Shown here: positions 45,434-58,535 of the stretch, piece after piece
Numbering within the stretch: the stretch's first letter is position 1
Layout of the letters: each line of letters starts with the position of its first letter
NCBI GenBank assembly: GCA_027924645.1
Contig: BSBN01000334.1
Coordinates: 2,294,001-2,358,000, forward strand
Length of the DNA stretch: 64,000 nt
Direction of reading: 5' to 3'
From: Cunninghamia lanceolata
Lineage: Eukaryota; Streptophyta; Pinopsida; Cupressales; Cupressaceae
The notes under the pieces: generated by a model
The model's database searches: none
Seen by the model: the letters and a program-made list of their open reading frames with translations, nothing else
What the model was told of the DNA's origin: nothing
Position numbers and translations under genes: made by a program

Positions 45434-47859
45434 ATGGATTATTTTGTAAGAGCCTGTATTTTTGTTCTCCTATTAGGCGTTCGTTTGTCTTTCTCTGTTA
45501 GTGCTGGGCCGGTTTCCTTTTTTGAGGATTTTGAGGTTACCTGGGCGAAGGATCATGTGAAAAGAATGGCTGATAACAATTCCATTCAGCTCATACTGGA
45601 TCGAAATGCAGGTATATGTTTTACAAATAAGATATTCATTTGGTGTTATGGGCGAGAGACTATTTTAGTTCGGACGTTGTTAGTTTTATTTTGCAAAGAA
45701 ATCTGAGGCAGTTTTATTGGTAAAATGTATGTATGCACAGGTGCTGGGTTTGCTTCTAAGCATCAGTACATGTTTGGGCTTGTAAGTATGAAGATTAAGC
45801 TTGTTGCAGGCGATTCGGCGGGGACTGTGACTACTTTTTATGTAAGATGTTCGAAACTAAAATGTTGGCTTTCGTTTTCAAATTTTTGGGGTCATGGCTG
45901 TATCAGTTCTTGAATTCATGACTAAAGAGTGTATAAGGTTTTGTATGGAGATTTTATCATTTATGGGAATTAAAAAAGTCATGGAAGTCGTGGGTTTACG
46001 TAGGCGAGTGCTTGAGATTCAAAAATTCAAATAGGCTATGTAAAATATGACTTCTAGAAATTGAATAGTATGTCAAATTTTTGGGGTCATGGCTGTATCA
46101 GTTTTTGAATTCATGACTAAAGAGTGTATAACGTTTTGATCAAGGCTAATTTCAACACATTTTCCCTGGAGATTTTGTCATGTATGGGAATTAAGCAAAT
46201 CATGGAAGTCATGACACAAAGGGTTATGTAGGCGAGTGCTTGAGATTAAAAAATTCAAATAGGCTCTGTGAAATATGACTGCTATTCTGCAATTTTGGCA
46301 TATGGGCAAGAAATTGAATAGTATGTCAAACTTTTCGTGTCATGGCTGTATCAGTTTTTGAATTCATGACTAAAGAGTGTATAGCATTTTGATCAAGGCT
46401 TATGTCAACACATTTTCCCTGGAGATTTTGTCATTTATGGGAATTAAGCAAATCATGGAAGTCATGACACAAAGGGTTATGTAGGCGAGTGCTTGAAATT
46501 CAAAAATTCAAATAGACTCTGAAATATGACTGCTATTATGCAATTTTGGCATCTGGGCAAGAAATTGAATAGTATGTCACAATATGGTAGATGAGTTTTC
46601 GGTTTTCTGCAATTCTCCTATATGGGTTTGTATTAGTTTATGTTAGTATTCTATTAATTTGAATTGTATCTATTATGGAAAGTAAATTTAATTTTTTTCG
46701 TTTTTAGAGATCACTGTTAGGGTCTCAGTTTCCAAGGCATTAGTTTCAAGTTCAAATCCGTGAGTGCAAACATGTCAGCCAAGTGGGGATTTGAACCTTG
46801 GTGGCCATCACAACAACCGTGCAACTTGACCACCGAACCACGCCCTTATCTGCGGAAAGGAATTTATTTGAATATATTTTGGTTTTGCATATTAAAATCT
46901 ATAGCCATTTTTAGAATAGCTATTCTTAAATATCAAATGGATTTTTTCCACTAAATTGCCACTTTTAAACGTAGTTTGATTTTTAAGTAATATGCCTTGG
47001 AATATATATTAGTTGGATCTGTGCAGCTAACACAGCAGGCTTCAAATCCTATATAATTGTTATGGGTCTATTCAAGATCAGGTCACCTGACATCGTAGAC
47101 TATAAAAGACTTTCATTCCATTTCCAAAATTGCTATTTAATGATTAATATTGGACTAATACTGCATGCAGATGAACTCAAACACAGACAAAGTCCGGGAT
47201 GAAGTGGATTTCGAGTTTCTAGGGAACAGATCAGGCCAGCCTTACACAGTCCAGACAAACGTGTATGCCAATGGAAAGGGTGACAGAGAGCAGAGGGTCA
47301 ATCTCTGGTTCGACCCTTCTCTAGACTTCCACACATACTCAATCCTCTGGAATCACAATCATATCATGTAAGCCCCTTATTTGCATATATATATATATAT
47401 ATTCTCCACTTCCTATCTACACTCGATCTTCGAGAGTTTAAGGAATGCATTATTACTGCTTGCAGATTCTCTGTGGATAAGGTGCCCATACGAGTGTTCA
47501 AGAACAATAAGGTAAAATTAGGCGTTCCATTTCCTAACAGTCAGAGCATGGGAATATATTCTACTCTGTGGAATGGAGACGATTGGGCAACAAGGGGAGG
47601 CTTAGAGAAGATAGATTGGAACAAAGCCCCTTTCCATGCTTACTACAAGGATTTCACCATCGAATCCTGTAGAGTCCCACTCAATGCAAGCTGCACATCG
47701 AATCCTAGCAATTGGTGGGAAGGGGCGACCTACAGGCAACTAAGTCCCTTTCAAGAGAAATTGTACAGGTGGGTGAGGGTGAATTACATGATTTATGACT
47801 ATTGTGCCGATAGGTCGCGGTTTCCAGTCCCCCCTCCCGAGTGCACTGCCGGTGTTTGA
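45434..47859 (+). CDS. XTH: Xyloglucan endotransglucosylase/hydrolase (GH16), four exons
   Basis: A secreted wall enzyme that cuts xyloglucan and rejoins the end to another xyloglucan chain (or to water), loosening and rebuilding the primary wall. Exons 45434-45611, 45741-45841, 47171-47367 and 47466-47859 join with GT-AG introns of 129, 1329 and 98 bp (phases 1, 0, 2) into 289 residues, the usual family size. Residues 1-24 are a signal peptide ending SVSA. The GH16 motif DEVDFEFLG starts at residue 103, with E104 the expected nucleophile and E108 the acid/base; N-glycosylation site NRS follows at 112-114, as in most XTHs. The C-terminal XTH domain keeps four Cys (SC...SC, YDYC, PPEC). FGLVSM near residue 73 replaces the usual FGRVSM. 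No stop or shift; likely functional. Isoform not assigned. Confidence 0.95.
45879..46580. repeat. Imperfect tandem repeats in XTH intron 2
   Basis: A unit containing GGGGTCATGGCTGTATCAG and GAATTCATGACTAAAGAG starts near 45879, 46073 and 46326, spacing about 195 and 252 bp. The copies differ by internal indels. Confidence 0.8.
46690..46850 (-). mobile_element. SINE-like tRNA-derived insert in XTH intron 2
   Basis: On the minus strand an A-box-like TGGTTCGGTGG and a perfect B box GGTTCAAATCC lie about 35 bp apart, starting near GGGCGTGG at 46845. A second B-like GTTCAAATCC lies near 46750 on plus. This is the RNA polymerase III promoter layout of tRNA-derived SINEs. Ends and target duplication not identified. 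Confidence 0.5.
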
Positions 47860-47931
47860 ATGGACTAATACAAGACTACTATCCTACATTACAAATGGAA
47901 ATGGAATCCTTTTATAGTCTACTATGCACTG

Positions 47932-47937
47932 AATAAA
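47932..47937 (+). terminator. XTH polyadenylation signal
   Basis: AATAAA 73 bp after the stop codon. Plant signals are loose, so this is only a candidate. Confidence 0.5.
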
Positions 47938-48452
47938 AAATGACAGATAGCGAAAAAATTGCAACAGATCACAGATCTAGATAGAAGGCAACGAGATACT
48001 CACTAAACTATCTGCGATGTATAAAGTAGTAAAACAGAAAAGATCCCGGGAAATCTCTGTAAAATGTATAAGGTTTCCCCAAAATAGTTTATATAGATAT
48101 ATTACAAGCGCTCTTGGCTTTTACTGATAGAATTTGATGTGGATTACAGGACAACGCAAGGCTTGTTTTAGAATCAAATTAAATCTTCTGAAATCATGCG
48201 TCTAAATATGTAGTGGTTCACCCTGTCCTTGACAATGGCAGAATTGCAGATTCTCCGGCCTCGAATCGGTTTTGTAGTGGAAATTTCTATGTAAATTGTT
48301 TATGCAATCGACTTGATTTTATAAGAGACGACATCTGTAAATAATGTGCGTACACTGTATGCAGTCGACATTTCTCAAAGATTCTTATTTCTGTGAGTAT
48401 TGACACTGATAGTTATAGTTTACAATTATATTTATTAGCTCAGGCTACAATC

Positions 48453-48735
48453 AAGGCTTAAATTTGATGGCTTAAATTTGATGGCTGTATGACTGTATTT
48501 GGCTATTTTTGTCGTAATATACAATCAAAATTTCAGTAAGATTCTATCACAAGAAAAGGTAGATTTTAGATAGAACCATAAAATTTGTATAGAGTTATTT
48601 TGATATATGTATTTAATTTATATATAATATTATTATAATAAAAATATGTCTTAATATTTAAAGGGCAAGTTTGACTAGATAACCGTCATAAAAAATTTGC
48701 TTGAAGGCACGGTCAACCGTCAAATTTAAGCCCTA
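48453..48735. mobile_element. MITE copy 2, same family, inverted
   Basis: 283 bp element with GGCTTAAATTTGATGG at the left (this end is tandemly doubled) and CCGTCAAATTTAAGCC at the right, flanked by GCTACAATC (48444-48452) and GCTACAATT (48736-48744), an 8 of 9 match. Reverse-complemented, its interior (ATTTTGATTGTATATTACG, AAATACAG) aligns with copy 1 at 44610-44650. Confidence 0.75.
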
Positions 48736-48744
48736 GCTACAATT

Positions 48745-50509
48745 ACATTTAACAACAATTGTACTGCATGGAAGATTGTAATGGTTATGTCAATAGGCAA
48801 ATTCTAAAACATAGTGAAATATATTATGTATATATAAAAAGTGTATTTGTGTAATCTTTTAAATTTTTTTTTTAATAGTTATATATATAATATTGTCAAA
48901 TCATTTATGTAATTGTAATAGATGTAAAATACAAATTTAAACATATATAAAATAGCAAAACATGTTTTTATTAATAGGTCATGGAATAATAAAAAGAAAT
49001 ACTTTTTCCAAACAAGATACATAATATCTATATGGAATTCATTTAGATTTACAATAATGTTAATCATCTATTCAATTTAGGAAGAGGATGTTAGACACAA
49101 ATTTCACAATTACACTGAATACACATCTTTCAAAATTTATTGAAAAACTATTATTTTGACTCCTCCATATATTTTCTACATCTATTATGACATCTACCCA
49201 TAAGAAGCTTCAACAACGGAGCTGTAACAGAAAAAGCTACATCAAGACAGAAGAGGAGTCGCATGTGTTGTAAAACTTAAAAATTAAATTTGCAAGAGTC
49301 TTATGAGGAAGATGAAAAGTCACGTTCAGACATAGAAACTTTTTTCAAAAGATTCGGATTACAATAGGTAAGAGCAAGCAGCAAGGTGGGAAGCTAAAAA
49401 TTTAAAATTTTAAAACTCACACGATGCTAGTGCATTGCATAGACATTCACACATCTCAAAAAGTGGATAGATAGCTCTAGATTGGTAAGAAATATTAGAA
49501 TGTGATGTAGAAAATTGCAAATTGGTGAAGGAAAAGGTTGAGGTAAAATAATCCTAGAACATGTTAGGAGAGTGGTCACTAAAGTGAGTGCAAAGCATAG
49601 TGTAAAAATTGTAAAGTGTATAATTTATGTCATTACATTTTTGCCCCACTTTAATGGTTTGATGTGACTAAGTGATATAGCTAAGCTAAAGTACATAAAT
49701 AAAATAATATGAAATGACATCATAAAAGGATATGTAAAAAGATATGCAATATATCTTTGAATGGGTGAGCCATGCCCCCAAGCTAAGAATCTACAAAACA
49801 TGGGATTAGAAATTATAATCTTGCAAGACCATAATGTCAAAAAATATAATGCCACAAAACTGATATGCCATTCCAACACAAAATAATATAGAAGAAATCT
49901 TATATGATGAGAAGAATGTAACAAGTAGAGCATCTGATTAAGAAATAATAAACTAATATCTCTATGAGAGAAAATATATTATTTAAGTTCTAGCTTTCTC
50001 TATCACTAGGAATCATGAGAAAAGAATTTGAGATTGAAGGTATAGTTTATTCTGCCAGTAAGAATCATGAGAATCAAAAACTCACTTGTACTAGCATGCT
50101 ATGTCACTAGGTAATCCAAGATAAGTGTGGTCATATCCAAGCATTTTTTGTACATGGGACCACAAATTGTAGATGCTAGGAAAGCATGCCAGAATGTGTA
50201 AATTATAGACATATGCCCCTCTTAAAATAATTGTATAGAGAAAGGTGTGTAGTTGATTTTAAGGTAGATGAAGGAGGATATAAAAAGGAAATTTTCCTTT
50301 AGGAAGGATGAATGTATAGGATGTATGCCCCCAAAATAATTTGTTTGTACCCCCTAGAAAATGGGTGAGGTAAATAAAGATGAAGATGGTTGCATTGTCA
50401 TAGACAAAAATAGAAGATCATTACACCCTAATTGTGCTACCATAAAATTGCAACAATAACAGAAAGAAAGATATGTGTGCCACATGATAGGTATTAATAT
50501 AATAGATAC
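48745..50509. other. Anonymous AT-rich sequence
   Basis: Downstream of the XTH gene; no gene, RNA or repeat recognised. Confidence 0.45.
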
Positions 50510-53059
<2,550 letters not shown>

Positions 53060-53365
53060 AAAAAAATGGTGCCATTGTTGGGGAAGAATTAAAAGGTTGA
53101 AGAATTTGAAGGACTTGGTAATAGTTAGTTTACATTTTTCATTTTGTTGTGTTGAATTTGGCAACCCATCAACTTATGCTAATAGAATGGCACTATTGTT
53201 GGGGATAAAATCATTTTATCCATTGTCAGGTTATAGATAGCTAAAGATATTTTTAAAACCAAAGTAACATAGATTTGGAGTTATGATTTATGTTTGGGTT
53301 AGTTGGCAACATGTCAACTTATAGCAATTAAATGGCACTATTGTCGAAGAAGAGATTAAAGGGTT
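53060..53365 (+). repeat. Three primer-site-like repeats
   Basis: GGTGCCATTGTTGGGGAAGA (about 53069), GGCACTATTGTTGGGGATAA (about 53189) and GGCACTATTGTCGAAGAAGA (about 53334) resemble decayed Ty3 primer sites, two of them followed by AAAGGTT/GGGTTCAA-type sequence. May be the edge of an old LTR element; no LTR pair found. Confidence 0.35.
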
Positions 53366-54322
53366 CAAAAAATTTGAAGACCACACTGGTGAACTAAATC
53401 TAGAATCAGTTTTTACCTTGGAGATTAGGTTGCTTCATGGATTTCCTCTTTGGAAGAGGTGGCGACTCTATTTTCTAAAAAGGAAGTTTTTTTTGCTATT
53501 GCTCCTTGTTGTTGGTGATTCAAGAATGTTACATGGAAAATGAGATCTAGACTAATTAATGAATTAACCTAGGTTAATCCTTCTCCATATAACATTGGAA
53601 CACAAGCCTACGAATACTTGGTGCTTGGATGTCATCCACAAGGGAGAGCCAAGTTGTTCAAGCTTTGTTCTTTTCTTGTAAGGAAATATTGATCACCAAT
53701 GACTGATAAAAACTAAGTAATATAAAACCCTAATTGATAAATTTAATGAAATATGTAGACAATTGTTACAGAGATAGAAAATAAAAGTGAAATAGGAAAA
53801 CATAGATCAGACAAAACCTAGAGCTAAATGTTGGAGCAGATATGATATGACCCAGGCGATGGGTGCCCTAATCCTAGGGTTTTTGGGTAGATTCAACTTT
53901 GTCACATGAACTCTACACCTGATTTCCGTCTCCTATCTCTTTTCTATTAGAAACTCCTGAATGCAATCTACACATAGACAAAGAGAGGGAAAACTAGTTG
54001 TGGCTATATAGAAGCTTGCCTTAGTCAAGCCCCCATTTTGATTTTCCTACCTCACAGATAGCTAGATCAGTAACAAAAAATAGCACTGTGTGTTGTAAAT
54101 CTTAAGTGTGTCTAAGATTGTGGCAAGCACTAACACATGCTATCAATAAATGAAACCCTACTCAAGTATGTTAAATTTGATTCCTATATGCGTCAATCAA
54201 TGAAATGATAATTAATCCAAGAGAGATGTGTTACCCAAGAAAAAAAACTTTAGACCTGAAACTTCACCTCAATGAAGTAGAGAATGACCAAAGCTTGGAG
54301 GCGAGAATGGGTTGAAACCATA
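53366..54322. other. Anonymous sequence
   Basis: No feature recognised apart from GGTGGCGACTCT near 53457, which resembles a Tat-type primer site. Confidence 0.35.
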
Positions 54323-54332
54323 GGTGTGTGCA

Positions 54333-54365
54333 AGAAGTTGTGTCCACTTTTTGGCCAAAAAGTGG
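54333..54365. repeat. Terminus-like motif and palindrome of element B2
   Basis: 54344-54365 is a perfect 22 bp palindrome centred on GGCC (half-site GCCAAAAAGTGG). AGAAGTTGTGTCCACTT at 54333-54349 recurs at 57521-57537. Confidence 0.6.
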
Positions 54366-55217
54366 AAGTGTTTTTCCTGATTTTCAGAATTTGTCACATT
54401 TGACCTAAAAATTTGAAGCACTTAAAGGTGGAATCTTGGAAAAAGTCACTAAATATGAAATGTAGTACTCGGAGTCTAGTTTCCAAATATGTAATTTTTT
54501 TCAATACCCAGATGATAGAAATTGATTTTGAATAGGCGTTTCTAAAAACCACTGTTTAAAAATCACTTTTTTTTTACTATACCATGTACGTGTACGTCAT
54601 CCATATTTTGACCTAAATAATCATATTTTTCAAAATCCTTTTGGGAAAAACTTTGTAACTCACTGAAGCACGTTTTCCATATTTATTTGTAATTTTTTAT
54701 TGAATAATTTTTTTTTTATTAATTTTTTATTGGTCATTTTTTGTCTTTTAAAAAATCATCGTGTACATCACACATAAGATGACCTAAACTTAACATTTTT
54801 TGAATTTTTTTTTTTTTAAAATTGAAAAGAATTGTCTAAAGTACATTTTCATACAATTTTTTTTACAAAAAAATATTTTAATAAAAAGTTATTAAAATAT
54901 TAAAAAACCCTGATAATTCAAGGTTATGAACCTATTTCATCATAAATTGATTAAAAAATAAAAAAAATAATTTAATTGTAAAAAAAATTACATATTTAGA
55001 ATCTACATTGTCTCCTCTATAATGGGTTTTAATTTCGTCAAAATATTCTGCAAAATAGACCTTTAAATATATGCCCAAAGTCACTATTTTGTTGTAACAT
55101 TGACAGGGCCTTCAAGGTGCAGGTCAAACTAGGACCAGAGGTCAGGGTCGGGTCCCCAAAGCATTTTCCGAAGCGGGTTACAAAGCAAAACCCGAGCCTA
55201 AAATTCAAATTTTGAAT

Positions 55218-55347
55218 AACGGGATCCCGTTTACTACTCCATCGGTCGTGAATAAAACGGGATCCCGTTTAATAAAACGGGATCCCGTTTAATAAACGGG
55301 ATCCCATTTAATAAACGGGATCGCGTAGTAAACGGGATCCCGTTTTT
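55218..55347. repeat. Array of six palindromic AAACGGGATCCCGTTT units
   Basis: Units at 55218-55232, 55254-55270, 55274-55290, 55294-55309, 55313-55328 and 55330-55347; four keep the full self-complementary core and two carry one or a few changes. Spacing of the last five is 17-20 bp, close to two helical turns. Located about 900 bp inside the proposed element B2 end. Confidence 0.9.
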
Positions 55348-58261
55348 TATTTGCCCATTTTTTTATTTGTGAATTACACTCCTACCAGTAGTTTCACTCT
55401 TGGTGGCATGTCCTGTGTGTTCTTCCCCCTCTTGAGCATCTTTTTCAACCCCCAAATTGACCTTCCCTACCTCACATTTTTACCTAGTGCCCCCTTCATT
55501 TTTCCTACTTAGGGTCACCTCTTTGTGTCTTAGGGTTGCCCCTAGTGTCTCTAGGTTACTTGAGTGACCTTAATTAGTAAAAGTGGTGACCTTATTCCTA
55601 AAATGGGTGACCTTGTGGTTTTTAATGCATGAAATAACTCATATTTTTATCTTTTCTTCTTGATTTTTAACCCATTTTAACTCCCATTTTTTGTGCTAAC
55701 TTGTGCTTTTCCTCACTTTATTTCTATTTTGAACTCATCATATTTTTGAGGGGTCCACCGATGTTAAGAGGAATTTGGAGGAAATATTACATCATATCAT
55801 GTCCATTGAAAGTCATTAATGGTGGTCCTAAGTCATGCAGGGGAGTACTTGGGGTGGGTGGAATCTTTTGAAGAAGTTGTAAAAATTTGACTTGGGACAG
55901 GGTATATGAACTTGGCAAACTTTTGCAAAAAATGTTACAAAACTTCAAGTGGGAATTGGATGAAATGAATTGAAGAAAGGAATGATTTCTTCAAGGCAGT
56001 TAGGCTTCTACAATTAGGAAGAAATGAGTGTTTCGATGTTATGGGGAAATGATGTAAAACTAGACAATAGGATAGGAAGTGGGATGGGATAAATCATATC
56101 CTAAAGTTAATCTAGCTTTCACAAAGTGGAGGGAAGGGAAGATACAAAGGAATATAAATTGTGGGAGAACCATATGGGACCATAGCTAGGAAGTGGAGGG
56201 GAGAAATAGATGAGATCCAGGGCCTTTTGTCTAAAAATGTAAAGTATTAAGATCTTATAAGTTCCTGCAGACCTAAACTTATTTTAAAATTTGATTCACA
56301 TCCTGAGTTTGTGTTCATAGGATGAAACATGTCAAGCACAAGATTTCCTTGAGTCCTAATGGACACTAAAGATCGTATTAAAAGGACTAAGGGAAGTTCT
56401 CATTTTAGTAGTTACACTAAGATTTGAAATTAAAGTTGACAAATCCTAATTAAAGTTACACTAAGGTTTCATTTTGTAAAATATTGGAATATCCCATCAA
56501 TTTTCTTTGCATTAATGAAGTAAATCTATGATGAAATCTTTTGTCTTGTAAATTAAGTTGTTTATTAATCAACTTATCAAATCAAGTGATTTCTCATGAT
56601 TATTTCTCAAATACATGTATATGAATCTTATTGTGGAGAAGACTGTGAAACAAAATAAGAAGTCAACTAGAACCAAAGTGATGAGAGTTTATTCAACTAT
56701 AAATAGTTTGTGTAGAAGCATAAATGGAATCTAAGTTACTAGATTGCAAGGACACTCCATGATACCCACATAAGGCCTTGGGATTTAATTTAATATAATA
56801 TTTCTTCATAGATTAGCTAGAGGACAAAGGAGATGTAGTCACAAATGTTGGTAGGTTAGAGCATCCTACTTACATAGGCTGGATAGAAAATTTGATGTGT
56901 TTAACTTTTTAGATATCTTGCTAGATACTTTTAGGCATTGTACCATAAATGTAGACTATATCAATAATGTAGAAAATTAGACTATAATAATGGTGAGAGA
57001 AGTAGTTTTCAAATAAATGTTGAATTCACTTGAACCCACTTTGAGGTACAATGTTATAGTTGCAAGGTAATGGTCTCAAGAGTATAATGTAATTGAAGTG
57101 TTAAAAGATTGGGCTAGTCCTAATGTGGATTTAAAAAGTTAAGGAATGTGGAGGATTACACAATTGTAAGTTTTCCTAGTGAAATGAAAGAGGCCATGAT
57201 TATGATGTGCAAACTATTTGGGAACAAAGACTCAATACATTTAAATGCTAGATGGGTGTCATTATTAGACATGTGATTTTGGAAAGGCTAATGATTCATA
57301 ACTATGGGGAGTTGAGATCATTGTAGATCTCTAAATAGGTAATTTTTGTAGGCTACCAAAGGGGAAGATTTCTACTAACTTCATTCCTAATTTGTGTCAT
57401 TTATGCTACAATGAAATTCCCACCTCCACTAATAAATTGTAGGCCTAGTTCCAAAGTTATAGTTCACATGTTTTTTTAGCAACAATTATCCTTGTAGGCA
57501 CTCCTCCACCCATTTGGTGAAGAAGTTGTGTCCACTTAAGACATCGTAAATTAGGACCCCTTAAGACATCTTAAATTACATGATCAACACAAGATGTTCA
57601 AGCACCAAGGCACTTGGATAAATATAACTATAACCATGCTAGGATCATTTAATATAACTTAGTTGATCTCTAGATGAGAAGATGTGAGAGATTGATCCCT
57701 CCTAGTAGGCAAGAGATCCTCATGAACTTATCTCACTTTTTAATGCTTTGTTTTGATTTGCTTACCATTTTATTGCTTAAAATTTGACCAGGACCTAAAT
57801 ATGCATACCATGAATGAATGGAGGAACTTTATTAGGACCTCATCACTACATAAATTCTTTCAATGCAATTTCTTCATTAAGCGCAAATCTAGATCAACAC
57901 TCTGACACTTGTAGATTTATATATGACAATTGATTATTTCTATTGATGTCAATCTATATATCTTATTATGGTTGATCTCAAATGTTTACATTTCTTTTCC
58001 TTCATGCACATGGTTCTAGATTAGTGTTTGATTTATGATTAAATTTAGGGATGCTTGTATATACATATGTATGTGATGTTATGCTTTTATAGTTTATGAT
58101 GTATATGCAATGTATGTATGCATGGATAACATCTATATAAATATGGATGCACCTAAACTAACATGATGGTTTTACATGATTATTACTTTGACATGTGTAT
58201 GATTTTGAACTACGACAAGATTGCATTTATCGTGTGACATGTAAAAATATATAGTCCAGGT
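55348..58261. other. Anonymous interior of element B2
   Basis: No gene recognised. Near 57530 there is a TIR-like CCACTTAAGAC segment, repeated in part at 57561. Confidence 0.4.
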
Positions 58262-58504
58262 TCAACAATATATATATAAAGTCCAGGTCCATGTTCAAAA
58301 AATATATAAAGTCCACATGTTCAACAATATATATATAAAGTCCATGACAAACAGTATATAACAAATAGTCCATGAAATAGTCAAATATATAAAGTCCAGG
58401 TCCATGTTCAAAAAAATATATAAAGTCCATGTGTTCAACAATATATATATATATAAAGTCCATGACAAACAGTATATAACAAATAGTCCATGAAATAGTC
58501 AAAT
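58262..58504. repeat. Two tandem ~118 bp AT-rich repeats
   Basis: Units near 58268-58386 and 58387-58504 with ATATATAAAGTCCAGGTCCA and AACAGTATATAACAAATAGT. They lie just past the stop codon of the minus-strand gene and would be in its 3' untranslated or flanking region. Confidence 0.85.
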
Positions 58505-58535
58505 TATACATCTAGCCTATGTTTGAAATAACCTA

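Noticed and set aside
45035..45449. Short frames just upstream of XTH
   Set aside because: No motif and they overlap the promoter and leader of XTH.
47165..47371. ATG at 47165 as a gene start
   Set aside because: It lies in the intron acceptor region; XTH exon 3 begins at 47171 and the frame continues from exon 2 in phase.
55218..55347. CRISPR array or bacterial operator cluster
   Set aside because: Units are palindromic with 1-4 bp spacing for the last five, in eukaryotic transposon-like DNA; no cas-like genes.
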